NCBI GenBank assembly: GCA_014338405.1
Contig: JTDE01001011.1
Location: forward strand, 72,538-136,537
Reading direction: 5' to 3'
DNA from: Paragonimus skrjabini miyazakii
Lineage: Eukaryota; Platyhelminthes; Trematoda; Plagiorchiida; Troglotrematidae
Length of the DNA stretch: 64,000 bases
A model generated the notes under the pieces. The model did not search any database. It was not told where the DNA came from and worked only from the letters and a program-made list of their open reading frames with translations. Both the position numbers and the translations under genes were made by a program. Positions 1 to 11,400 of this stretch are shown here, piece after piece. Position 1 is the first letter of the stretch. Every line of letters starts with the position of its first letter.

Positions 1-240
1 GGTCGTGCCTAATGTGAGGTCAGTGGCGAAGTGATCAACACGGTTGCTTCAAGAACAGCGTGGCCGGAGTTCTAGTCCCGGCCGTGGCGATGATATGCAC
101 TACTGACGATTTCTAATGAGAGCGAAACTCGTGTCTATTGCTTCTTTTCGGATGGGGCTGACTGGAAAGTCTATGAAAATGCAACAACTGTGGCCATCAC
201 TTGTAGGTGATGTATAATCTACATGGACAAATTTACAAAC
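1..240 (+). mobile_element. tRNA-headed SINE with hammerhead remnant, copy a
   Basis: A pol III type promoter is visible: an A box at 24-36 (TGGCGAAGTGATC) and a B box at 68-78 (AGTTCTAGTCC) at tRNA-like spacing. It is followed by a decayed hammerhead core (97-140) and a conserved tail that includes GGGGCTGACTGGAAAGTCTATG. The same order of blocks recurs at 2381-2620, 35550-35790 (minus), 23724-23965 (minus) and, in part, 35930-36400 and 52310-52490. The architecture matches the Sm-alpha type SINEs of schistosomes. The 5' end may lie outside the window. The SINE call is firm; family membership is inferred. Confidence 0.75.
97..140 (+). ncRNA. decayed hammerhead ribozyme in SINE copy a
   Basis: The order of conserved parts is kept: CTGACGA at 103-109 where CTGATGA is expected, then CGAAA at 123-127 and ACTCGTGTC ending at 135. 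The changed core base and the weak helix II predict no cleavage. It is recognised by comparison with the intact copy at 35637-35680. Confidence 0.55.
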
Positions 241-1927
241 TGCATGCTCGCTTGATTTTTATCCATTTTCAAAATAATTGTATCATGCGTAAATATTAGG
301 AAGTGGTTAGTTATTTTGCAAGTTTCATTTTAACCGTTCGGACACGAAAATCATACATAAGCTGACATTATTCTCCATGGTAGTTATGTTCACTTCATTA
401 TTGATTATCAAGCAAACGTGTACACTGTCCTTCTCACAGATATTGTGCGTTCGAGTTGAACATACATACCGGTAACAACTAAGACCATGATAAACTCGCA
501 ATTATTCTTGTTCCTTTGACCCGTTTCTAGATGTGGCGGCGACAAACCCAACACTTTTCTATACACATTAAAATCAGGGGAATTGTGGTCTGAACTGTAA
601 GCTGAGTTCTGAGAAAATGCATACTTTTGACTTTTTTATAGCAGTCAATTTTCACATACATTTAATCTTCCAACAATCTATTTGTACTGCTTTGTACACT
701 TAATTTCTTAGTCATGCATGCATACATCTCTTATGACAAACATTTTATACACTAAAATGGCATATAATTGTCTTTAGATGGATGAAAATGCAATTTAATT
801 GCAGTTTTGTGACTTTACAAGCATCATTTAAACAATAGCACTTTTTATCTTATGAGCCATTTATCGATAAGCGATAATACCTAACATCGTCTAACTCAAA
901 TCACCTGTATTGCTGGTTGTTCATACAGCCTCCAATAAAACGCAACTGAATGATTACAATTCTTCCATTGCTTTAAACAACTGTGATTTTGTCCAAGCAC
1001 TGATTTTTCATATTGCCTGAAAAATCTCCGAGTACGCTCTGATTTTTCTTTCTATCTAGATATACATTTACTGGTAGCATTATCATAGCACATGATTTTA
1101 GTAGTAAATAAAATGATTCAATTTTACATGATGGAACAAATTTTTTATCCATCGTTTGAAATACCTAATCAAACCACTTCATTTACTGAACTATTCAGTA
1201 TAGAATATGTATTTGTGCCAGTTTAAAATACATAAAACTTATCGCAAGTTTATTTAGTTTAAACCCAGAGCTAGTGTCTATTCAGCAACAATAACATAAC
1301 AAGTGAGCCAACGAAATTGTAATATAATCGGTATTAAATATAGTATAATTGTAAATACAATCAAACAGCGTGTAATACAGTGTTCAGTCAAGCATTACAG
1401 TCACTTGTCGTTTTTACAGTTTGCTGTTTATATTCACTGAAGTTGCCATTATTTTGAATCACTCACTCAATTTCCCCTCATTTGAAAAACAAATTCTGTT
1501 TTACTTTACTTATTCAATTCACCACTTTTAATCGTGTCAAAGTTATAAATTTTTCCGACAACCTTCTTTCCGATTCGACATGCTCACAACGTGTTCAACA
1601 AATGCGTACGCCATAATGGTACGGGACAATTCCGCAAACCTGACGTTCATTTTTGCTCTGTTTTTGTTCTAAGTTTGTGACCCAACCATTGCAGGCTAAA
1701 TTATTAATGTTTAGCTAACCAGAGTGTCCGGAAATCACGTGCATGCCCATCTGTCCTCTTTTCCCTAATTCTAGTGAATGTTCAAACGAATTATTTACGT
1801 TTGTTCACAAATTACACCATCACGCAAACAAAATTTTTCCAAAACAGGCAGTAACGAACCGTGGGACTACTGATATTATTAATATGAGTTGAGACCTGCA
1901 AATCTAAAGCATTTAGTTACAATAAAC
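241..1927. other. AT-rich non-coding stretch
   Basis: I see no open frame with coding character, no recognisable element and no tandem array here. It is probably intergenic or intronic DNA. Confidence 0.5.
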
Positions 1928-2343
1928 TTATGCACACGAAAATGGCCGATACTTTATTAGCCTTGTCTCAATGATCGCTAGCGGTTTCGGGTAGCGATTA
2001 CGTAACAAGATCTTTAACGATTTGATAGGGTCAACTAGGTTACCGGTTGCTAAGCTGTGTTTAGCGATCGATGAAACCGGGTTCTTCGAGCTTGCTACAG
2101 TCAGCAGGTCACTTTTTGAGATTTTAGTTGAGAACCGCTTGAGAATGTACTCCGCCACACGCTGTATTCGTTCCAAAACAATCGTCAACCGACTCATTTT
2201 TTCATACATATAGTACCTTAGCGAACTGGATGACCGATTAGGGTCCACAAGTTGCCTGAATAAAATAACCATACTATTGTGATGCACGATGTGAATTGGG
2301 ACGTTGTCTTCTTGAAAACAAAACGTTTTTTTGTCACTTTAAT
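1928..2343 (-). pseudogene. possible RNA polymerase I second-largest-subunit (RPA2-like) fragment
   Basis: The minus frame is open from about 2343 to 1928, with coding-like composition, some 135 residues. It contains the string SIAKHSLATGNLVDP. In the second-largest subunit of RNA polymerase I a motif of the form LATGNLVS lies just before a segment of the form VVADRLNYYRFIS; about 20 residues after LATGNLV this frame reads IIETRLIKYRPFS, which matches that pattern at several positions. A pyrimidine-rich run ending in CAAG at about 2325 could be a 3' splice site, so it could also be a real exon. There is no continuation on either side that I can follow and no clear 5' splice site. The family call rests on one short motif and a loose alignment. 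A coincidental open frame is possible. Confidence 0.35.
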
Positions 2344-2380
2344 GAGATGAGCAAAACAGCATCCATCAAAGCATTAATCA

Positions 2381-2620
2381 CAAGCGAATGTGGCTGTGTC
2401 TGTTTAAGATAATCCAGTCATGCGCAGTATGTGATCAGTGGTGCAGTTGACAACACAGCTGACTTATCAAAACCTGGCTGGATTTCAAACCCCGATGGTT
2501 GCACAAATATGCATTACTGAGAAAGTCTAACAAATGCGAAACTCGAATACATAATTTCTTTTTGCAAGGGGCTGACTGAAGAATGTGTAAGAATGCGAAA
2601 GCTGTGAGCACTTGCGAAGG
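2381..2620 (+). mobile_element. hammerhead SINE, copy b (diverged)
   Basis: It shares with the other copies the 5' block CAAGCGAATGTGGCTGTGTC, a B-box-like GGATTTCAAACCCC at 2480-2493, a ribozyme remnant at 2511-2551 (CTGAGAA, then GCGAAACTCGA) and the tail block GGGGCTGACTGAAGAATGTG. The hammerhead core is mutated. It is older than copy a. Confidence 0.6.
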
Positions 2621-4923
2621 ATGTTGGATTCATGTTAGAATACACAATATTTTGGCTTCAGACTAAAAGTCTTGGCATTCTGACCAACATATTTTGCGAC
2701 CAGATTTTTTACACTAAAAGATGGAAAGACCCACAGGGTGTCCATTGCTAGGCTGTTATTCGAATAACGTATCTTCTTTCCGAACTCTGTAGAAATAATA
2801 CTTCCCGGTGTTAGACTCATTCAGATAAAATTCATTTTTACCAAGGGCAACGGGAATGCCATTATAATGAGTTCAGAAGACAATTTTGGTTTGTAGTAAA
2901 CGGTGGTATATCAGCAACCAAGTTGTTGTTGATAGTCTGTACAGGTCTTTTCTGAAAATATTGAACATCATTATGGATTTCATCTCCAAAATTTTTCTGA
3001 CCGCATTCGAAACTAGACGTAATAGATGCTATACGTTGCCTTTCAAAAAGTTCGCGCTTCGTTTCGTCTGCTTGAATGTACGATAGTTGTTGATCGTTCG
3101 ACTGTTACATGGTTGCACTTTTATAGCTCTAAAATACTTCAGAAGTCCTATGTAGAATTACCTGCATTTGCTGAATCGCTAAACTCATCAATTTGCCAAG
3201 GTCGGCTAGGTTCACATCTTTGCAGTGTGACATAGACGATGCAAACAGAAAGAAATGCTATCAAATAGAGTCTGAATGCACGACAGCACTTCAGCAACTG
3301 CAATGTAGACTGCGTAAATAGGTACGTCTAATTCTGGAGAAGTTTGGTGGTTAAGTGGCGGACCAACGCTTCGCCAGGGTTTCAACCTGGCACTATCAAA
3401 AAACTGGGGGTAGGCGCACGGTTTTTTGCGAGGTAGAAATATAGCCAAGTAGAAAGAAAAATGTTAATCGTCGGTATTCCAAAGATTCGGTCGGATTTAT
3501 GCGCTAGATCTTTTCTTGTTGTCATGTGACAAATTGGTTTATCCTGTCATCAAGGTTATTATTCAGGAATGTGTTGCCTACCAGTGCAGCGAAACGTTGA
3601 TAGTTGCTGGTAAAAAAATCTGAGGTGATTCTTGATTTCCGGTAGTTCATGTACCCGTAGTCTTACACGTAGTTGGTGTGGGAGACGAACAAGCTGAGGT
3701 GTAACTGAAACAGCACAACACATTCGATGTTGATGCGGGCTACAGAATCTCTGAAAATGTAATGTTTATGATTATGATATAGAACGTGTCAATGGTTTGT
3801 CACACTCCGGAAAGATTTGTCTTTGCACTTGCGTACTTGTCTCATTCTGGCCGTCTATTAGAATTCCCAATGGAATATTCTAGCCACCACACACTATTTA
3901 CAGTGCTGCACTCCAAATCCCTTCGTGGTTCCACATAGGTTTTTGAACTGCCTTGTGTGACTTGCAATATACTAATGTACTTCCTCCATCCTTGTGTCTG
4001 TTCGGTCTGTCTCTGTATGTTCATGGTTTCTAACACGATGTTTGTTCAGTCGGCCTGTTACACCAATAATTAACCAACGAATTTGAACAAACTTTCTGGA
4101 TCTCGTCTTTTATCACTGAACAGAAGCCGAATTGCGAGCTGCTTTGCGTTTGATACCTAGTGATAATCATTCGTGTCTAGTTTGGTCCCACCTTGCGTTG
4201 TATGGTCACCACTTGTTCCCTGTCGCGACAATTTGTTTATAGGAATTCGTTATTTGCTCTGAACTTGCTGGTGGTACAAAATCTTAATCTCGTTATGATA
4301 ATCGTTCAGGTTCTTTCACACAGTCTCCGTTGATGATTCGCTATCAGCTCGTTGACCTCACGTTATTCATCCTTACTAGACAAAAGTTATACGCGTGACA
4401 ACCGTTCGAAGCTTTTTGACTAGCAATACTTAGAATTGTTTGGGGTTTTACGTCTGATGCCGGGAAAGTATAATTATCAGTTGATCTCTCACAAAATTAA
4501 AGACACGGGAAAACAATTTGCACTAGTCCCCGAACCTTTGCACTTGGTTTCATGCACTGGTACCAGGTTACTGTAGATTGATCTTCTATAATTAGGCTGA
4601 AAAAAGAAACGATATATTCAAGAGTTGTAGTTAATGATCAGGTGGCCTTTGTTCAAGGCAAAAATGAAATATGATATTCTAAATTGCAAGTCAAATTAGA
4701 CTGAAATAATGAGGCCCAGCCGGAGATAAAATTACTCCATCCCGTATATTAATTGGTGAATGAAAACGTCGATTGGCGCTGTTATCGTAGAGGAACCCAA
4801 CCCGTGCCTTAGGTATGGCACAGTTTAATTTTACCTATCAGCTTGATTCACTAAAAGTTGGAACTAATATTTTTTAGTAGTAAACCGGAAGTAGACTGGG
4901 AGTTTGTACGTCAACTCCATGAA
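2621..4923. other. mostly featureless stretch
   Basis: Apart from a tRNA-like patch at 3345-3400 I see nothing convincing. Several short frames are open, but none has a recognisable domain or good splice context. Confidence 0.45.
3345..3400 (+). repeat. tRNA-like SINE head, degenerate
   Basis: GTGGTTAAGTGG resembles an A box, and GGGTTTCAACCTGGC, about 24 bases further on, resembles a B box with its T-arm pairing (CCAGG/CCTGG). The spacing is too short for an intact tRNA, and I see no acceptor stem. It probably derives from a different SINE family from copies a-f. Confidence 0.35.
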
Positions 4924-5287
4924 TGACAGATAAACGAAGCACCGAAGGGTAGCAGGATACTTTGTGCCCTCAGCTATCATGAGGAATGGATACGCCGAAC
5001 CATTGATGGATGCAACATGCTTCCAGAGACTGGCTTACCACAGCTGAAGTCCACAGCACAGTTAAACACGTCACACGAGCTTGAACAGATTAGTTGTAAT
5101 ATTGACCAGCAATATGGCAGATTTGAACATTTAGACAAGGTCCAATTGCGAAAAATAAACTTCGGCTGGATTCGAATGAGCGACAGAAACAACAGACCAA
5201 AAAGGAGCAAGTGCTCTACCAGTTGAACAATGAAGCCGAGCTGGAAGCTCAGAAAACTCAAATTTACACTCGGTTATTCATCTAATC
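4924..5287 (+). pseudogene. broken coding-like segment, Gln/Glu/Lys-rich
   Basis: One frame is open from 4927 through the ATG at 5017 to about 5150. Coding character then shifts by one frame and runs to a TAA at about 5285. Joined, it would give about 120 residues with a charged, coiled-coil-like second half rich in Q, E and K. A good splice-donor consensus (CAGGTAAGA) lies at 5335-5343. This could be an exon with a sequencing or real frameshift, or a decayed gene copy. I do not recognise the family. Ciliary coiled-coil proteins have a similar composition, but that is only an impression. Confidence 0.3.
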
Positions 5288-5744
5288 CACATTGTCATGT
5301 GCAATTCACCAAATGATTCAGGAGGTTGACTACTCAGGTAAGATTTCTGTCCTTCTGATGTGGCCTTGCAGATCACCTGAGAGAACACTTGTGGCGTCTT
5401 GGAATGCTGTTTCCTTCGCTGGAGTCCAGAATTTTCGCAATTAGATCTCTTTTAGGTTGGCTGCAGTTTGTCGGGTGAATGATGGCAAACGTTGGGTGAA
5501 GTGTCAACCAAGATTGCGCAATTGTGTCATGTGTCTGTTTCCGGAGTAACGTTCGTTTGTTTTCGTCCGTTCTGGAAGTACACGAAGGTGGTTTGATCAG
5601 CCAGTGTTTGGCAATTCTTTTGGAGGAGTGACTCATGAAAGGTGCACGACAGAAGTTTAGCATAATAAACAGCGTGATGCAAGCAGTCTTCTAGTTCCAT
5701 GTGTGTGACATAATGACGAATAAGCCTGTTCTGGAAGGGACAAT

Positions 5745-6050
5745 CACCGACCCTCGTATCGTATGTCCCGAAACTGTGGGTCCGACAACAAAATGCTGAA
5801 TCCAGACAAAAGGGCTTACCCGAGGGGCACACCCCCACAACCGGGTCAGATGAGCGAACGCGCGCATCGCTGAAACCACGGCCAGATCGGCTGGTTTTGA
5901 GTAGGGTGGGTGTGTACGCGTATTTTCAGTCAAGTAGCTCAATGCCATCGGCCCGGTGTTTTGGCCACCATGGTCCACGACCAATAACACCTGACGACTC
6001 TTTGTAAGCGTTAGTAAGCGTTTTCAGAGCTAGAAATGCAACATTTGACT
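5745..6050 (-). repeat. left arm of long inverted repeat around a transposase remnant
   Basis: The reverse complement of this stretch matches 8135-8430. The central 150 or so bases (about 5800-5960) are almost identical in the two arms, and matching becomes patchy outward of 5780. The arm also keeps an open frame (for example FAHLTRLWGCAP), but this probably reflects sequence conservation rather than coding. The two arms lie on either side of the transposase remnant. Confidence 0.75.
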
Positions 6051-6264
6051 GTGGATGAGACAACAAACGCATGCAACTTGGTCTGGACGGGTTATCATGA
6101 GTGAACCATATCAAACCTCTGCTATCTAAATATGAAAACGGTGTCTTGGCAATCTGACAACCGAACAGCGTATTGCACTGAATTTTATTTATGCGTCTTC
6201 TGGTAAAAATGTAGAGAAGGCAACTAAGAAGTTTGCTGCAAGTCATGTGGGTATGTAATCGGGT

Positions 6265-7180
6265 GCTTGTATATCAGTTCGAAGGCTGATGAAGAAATTT
6301 GTTGCAACCAGCAGTGTTCAAGATCTGCAAAGAAATGTTCGATCGCGTACATCAATAGATGGTTTTTCTGTCAGTGGTATGCTGCAAAGCGTAAAAAACA
6401 ATCCCCCCAAAGGGCTACCGTCACTTCACTCAAGAATGCAACAGTTCCAAGTCCGCTTTACACCAGATACTCAAAATATACAAGTATCGGTCACACCGGA
6501 AGGCCGGACTGCAGGTACTTCAGTTGTCAGATGCGGACAAACATGAGTCATTTTGTACGTGGTATTTATCAGAAAGGGATATCTGTTCGACAGTATTTGC
6601 CGGCAAGCCTAAGTTCTGTCTGAGTGAATTCGTTCAGAAGTCTCATTGTTGGCACATAAACTTCCCCATCGGTTTGTTCCAATCCAACGTCAAAAAGGCC
6701 CAAAGCTTATGGTTTTGGTTGGGCTTGTTGGAACACGGATTATCGGGCTTTTCTTTCTGATAAACACTACAGGTAAAGCATCCAGTCACATAACCGTTTA
6801 TACACTAGGGCATTTCTATCTGCAGATGTGACAGAATGTTGTACCAGTGCTGGAACGACTGAGTTTACTCCACTACAATTGGTATCAGCAGGATGGCGCA
6901 GCAACACACATTACACTGTGTACGAAAATATCTAGGTGGAACATTGAGGCGAAGATGGATCGGTCACGGTAGACTAAGGAAGTGGTCTCCATGATCACCA
7001 GTTATTACCCCCACTTGGTCTTCTACTCAAACTTACAGTCTATAGATGACGTTCACAAACAATGAAGGAACCCAAAATGACCATAATCTTGGAATGCGTT
7101 ACAACCTCTGAGGCCACTTTCCAATGTGTATTGTCATCATGCCTAAGGAGAATACTTTTGTGTAAGCAAAATCATTGGAA
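6265..7180 (+). pseudogene. decayed Tc1/mariner (IS630 superfamily) transposase
   Basis: In its active form the protein cuts and pastes its own DNA element. Reading across frames, the parts occur in the family order: an N-terminal helix-turn-helix-like part with KNNPPKG (about 6390-6415), SDADKHESFCTWYLS (about 6524-6570), a block reading GLVGTRIIGLFFLINTTG (about 6715-6770), NWYQQDGAATH at 6877-6909 carrying the second catalytic Asp, and RWIGHG near 6954-6970, followed by a proline-rich end. At least three frame changes and several stops are needed. The first catalytic Asp region reads FCLSEF and the third reads SPVITPTW, so both acidic residues appear lost. It cannot be active. Confidence 0.8.
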
Positions 7181-7879
7181 ATATTTTGTGCATCTCGTGA
7201 ATTTATTATTTTAATACTTATAGTTTCTTGTCTTTATCTTTTTGTGTGACCGTCATGATGACCTGTCCGTAGAATGAAAAATCTGTAACTGTAATTGGCC
7301 TATTCGCATACTTAGTAGATTGGACAGCTTAGCGCACAACGCATTAAGTCATTATTCATAGGGACGCGTTAACTTAACGTTGTAGATTTTAAAAAAACGC
7401 TGAGCATGGGGACAGAATACTTATTGCACGATATGTACAAACGGGTCTCGTATAACGCTGTAAACGGCACTCACGAGCGCACATCAGGGAGATATAACCA
7501 GTTCTGACTAATAGTGTCCAGCAATAACAGAATATTGCCTACGCTTCATTCATAACATACAAAATTGGTCCTAGTTCCGGTAGTTGTTTCCTTCGAACGA
7601 CGCATTGGTTGCGGTCCTCCAGTGTCAATTTTGTCCCGACATGACAGTCTGGTCCACTTTACGAGCTACATTTTTCGAGACGACGTAAGTATCCAGGGCA
7701 CAAATGCCTCCATTTGGACAACATTTCTGAACGAGTTATTCGCGCCGATCTTGATAACACAACAAATTGTCTTCGCCATGAATAGAATTGTCAAATAAGG
7801 CATGTTGACATGAAGAAGAACAACATGACTCAGCAACGAGGCCTCAAGAATAGCAGCTGCCAAACCACGCTTATTGTTT
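7181..7879. other. interior of the transposon-like block
   Basis: No coding sequence is recognisable after the transposase remnant. It probably belongs to the same mobile block, as it lies between the transposase and the right inverted arm. Confidence 0.35.
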
Positions 7880-8130
7880 TCACAGCACGACTTTAATACG
7901 TTACATCAGAGTCCACAAATGGTGCGTCAGCATGACGTGCCACAGACCTTGCGGAAAAAAATTTTGTTTTTGATCAGTCTTTTGGTTATTTTTGTGTTTG
8001 TCTCGTTTATGAATACAGTTTTTTAATTATCTATCGGTTGGTGGAAAAAACTTTGTAATAGCTCAGTCCGTTACAGAAATACCGTACGTTTTTCTTGTCC
8101 ATTTGCTATCATCGGCGCATACAGGTTCCC
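7880..8130 (+). repeat. dispersed repeat, matches 19200-19430
   Basis: Shared landmarks in the same order include CAGCAYGACGTGCC, a CTCNTGAATANAGTTT-like string and TGGTTGGAAANACTTTGT. The copies are clearly diverged. The repeat directly abuts the right inverted arm and may be its internal part. Confidence 0.55.
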
Positions 8131-8134
8131 TGTC

Positions 8135-8430
8135 CAGCGTTGCACTTCAAGCTATGAAACGCTTACTAACGCTTACAAAGAGTCGTCAGATGTTGTTGAT
8201 CATGGACCACAGTGACCAAAACACCGGGCCGATGGCATTGAGCTACTTGACTGAAAATACGCGTACACACCCACCCTACTCAAAACCAGCCGATCTGGCC
8301 GTGGTTTCAGCGATGCGCGCGTTCGCTCATCTGACCCGGTTGTGGGGGTGTGCCCCTCGGGTAAACCCTTTTGTCTGGATTCAGTATTTTGTTACGGGAA
8401 TCACAGTTCTGATACGTAGTTTTTTATACG
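8135..8430 (+). repeat. right arm of long inverted repeat
   Basis: This is the reverse-complement partner of 5745-6050. Long blocks match without a mismatch, for example around 8221-8365. With the transposase between the arms, this is the plan of a DNA transposon with long inverted repeats. I could not define the outermost bases or a TA target duplication, so the arms may instead be independent copies of another repeat. Confidence 0.75.
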
Positions 8431-11400
8431 ATGGTTGCGTTTCTCCAGCTGAGTCAGCTGAGGCGAACGCGTCTGCACACGTGCAGGTCTTTACTACGTT
8501 AGCCACCGGTTTAGCTCGAGCATACGGTCTAGCAAGGGGGCGAAGCACATTTACGCTCGTTCGACTATCGGTCGGCGATGCGTTCGTTGTCTCGTCCCGT
8601 GCATGTTGGCAGACGGACGAATACAGGCAGAGCGCATACAAACCGGGTAATACGATAGAGGCAAGCAATGTGACCTGAAATACAAATCCCGTTTACTCCA
8701 GCTGAGCTGGTTGTGATTACAGTACTGTTCTGGAGCCGTTCACTAACCCGACTCGGTTGTGTGAGTCCTTTGGGTTGGGCCTTTCAGTTGGAATTTCTGT
8801 GAGATGGTTTTAGTTCCGGATTTTGTATCCGGCTCCACAGTTGTTGGACGACCGGTATACTCGAAAACATGGTGTTCACAAAACGAATTTCATCAACTTC
8901 TGAAATGCATCTTACAACGTTGTCCTCCACGGACAGTAGAGAATCCATAGCTCACATTGTACTAATGCGCCTTTCCATTTTGTCAACTTGCTAAGGCTTT
9001 ATGTGGAATAATGGGATAGCTCAAAGCGGTTTGTCCTCGTGCCACTTTGTGGACATTTTTAAAGTGCGGACTTTTGAAATATGCGCTTCATTTCATCACA
9101 TTTGTGCTTGTCTGTTCTACATAAACCCTTGATATCCACAGGGCTAAAAATGCCTGTGACTTCTGATGTGTTGAGACCCGTTAGTGTTTCTTGCCGCCCG
9201 ATGTAGCCAGTCATCGCAAATGATTTGTTAATTGTTTTACACAGCTTCATTGTTTACGAACGCTAATGGTTTGATTTATGTGCCTTTGTTTTACTGAACC
9301 GTTGTACATTAGGCTCAATTCTGGTTTAATCCCTTGGAGCTCCATAAACACTATGAAAAAATGTGGTGCTCCAGACAGTTTTGATTCACCTCTCCAATTA
9401 GTTATTATTACGGCTGTAGTTGTTCATCCCTTCCGATTTGAGAAGAAATCCATACCTATTGGTTCGTTTATACGATACCCCTGTTTATATTCTTTTGATT
9501 AGTCAATAGATCTCGACTTCATAATTTGACGTATGATGCATATTTTGCAGATGAATTCATCTACATCGGTGTAACCCAGTTAATACTCAATGTATGGTTG
9601 ATTAACATATATAAAACAAAATGCAAACCGGTGATCTAATACTTGCAACTGTCTTATCATTTTTTCGTTTGAACTCTCAAGTTTACCATTCACGACCTAG
9701 CCCTTACGTGCAATGTGACTCGAGTACGGGATGCCGTCAGTTATGGCCGGTGTACGGCAGACCACAGAATCGTGAAAAGAATGTTGGTATCAGCATGGTG
9801 GCATTCAATGTTTTATAATTGTACCCTTAGATGAAACTGCTAAAAGTATTCACGGGTGTCTAATGAAGAAGTCAAGTCCACGTTTAGTTAATTTATGAAG
9901 GCTTTTCGTTCTATACATCAGTAACGTACAATTTGCACCCAAAGAACCATTTTACCTCCAGATATACGGTTTAGCTATAAGTAGTTTGTCATTTCCCGCG
10001 CTAACCGATATATATGGCTTCCTTTAGAAAAATTAAACACAAGACATCATCACTTCACCACAGCTGTAAATATGTACTTGGACTGCATATGTCTAATGTA
10101 TGGACGGCAAGGTAACTAGAATTCATCTGTATGGCAAACAGTATAATATCGATACAACTGCAAGCGTCCGGTTACCGGATGGATCGTCCAGTGACATTCT
10201 CCGTTGTCTGTCAGACTGTGAATAAACACACTAGCATTTTCCGAAACTCACACGTTATACCCGATGGAACGTTTTCCTTTCGTTTAGAAACAGAGAATAA
10301 CAAGTCTGTTAGGGAATCCCATTTTTCCATCCAAAACCGCCTCCTTCCTCGAGAAAACTCTTTTACCTAGTCAGAATGAGCAAAAATGTCTAGAGCAGTC
10401 GAAAGGTAACTTCCTTTCTTTTCCACCTGCTCGACCTTTATTCCGCTATGCTCATTGGTGGCTTAGTGACCTTAACTACTATTTGTAGTAACTGTCCTTT
10501 GATCTTCAGTTTCGAGAACGTTTGTAGGTGGCCATACACCATATAAATCTCCTGTAATTTTCTTTTTGACACACACGCTTTTGGAGTGGGACAAAGTTGC
10601 TTTTTACACCCGTCTTTTGATTTGTCTTGATAGCAATTAACGGGGACGATCGCGTTATTCTCGGGGTCAACAGTTTCAATTTCTGTTGTTACGAGAAAGA
10701 GAAATCAAATTGTAACAAACGCATTACTACATTGTGGACAAACCAGCATATTTCGTTGAGAGTTTTCAACAGAGTCTAACATTCCTTTGACAATAAGTTA
10801 CTGAAATAGTTTTCCTCTTTTCCAAGCTTTATTTTCAGCATTATCCACATTGCTACCTCTCTTCATCTCCAAGTGAACAACTAATGTATACTGATTTTCG
10901 TTTTATTTTGTTCTCTAATAATTAACCTCGCAACTGATGCATGAACGCCTAATTACTTGCTGTTTGCTGCTTTATCAGGTATTCTTTCCAACTGACTATT
11001 ATTTATTACTATAGGTTTGGTTTATTCAGTCATGTGATTGTTCGTTTTTTTTGACCGAATGATGATTGTTCACCACAAACATTTGCCTGCGGCTGTTCAA
11101 TGGTTCATTTTGTTGACATGTGCGTTCGCACGTGTTCAATTAGATAGACCGAGAGAAATGAGGTGTTTGCAAACTTTTAGACGTTAACATCTGTTATCAG
11201 TTGAAATATTAGGAACTTCCGGTAGATCGATGCCAATTTTTTCCCGACAAACGAAAAGTGACAACACTGGGTGTATATAAGGTTTCATCATAAAACCGAT
11301 CATTATATTATGAAGTGAAAGGAATCGTAAAAGCCACTGGCCTTATTTTCACGATTGCTCACATTTTTTACTCATACTTTACAATGAAAAATAGATGGCA

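Noticed and set aside
3345..3400. Functional tRNA gene
   Set aside because: No acceptor stem or anticodon arm can be formed, and the A and B boxes are too close. The other tRNA-like patches (30055, 41745, 58055) also lack complete cloverleafs.
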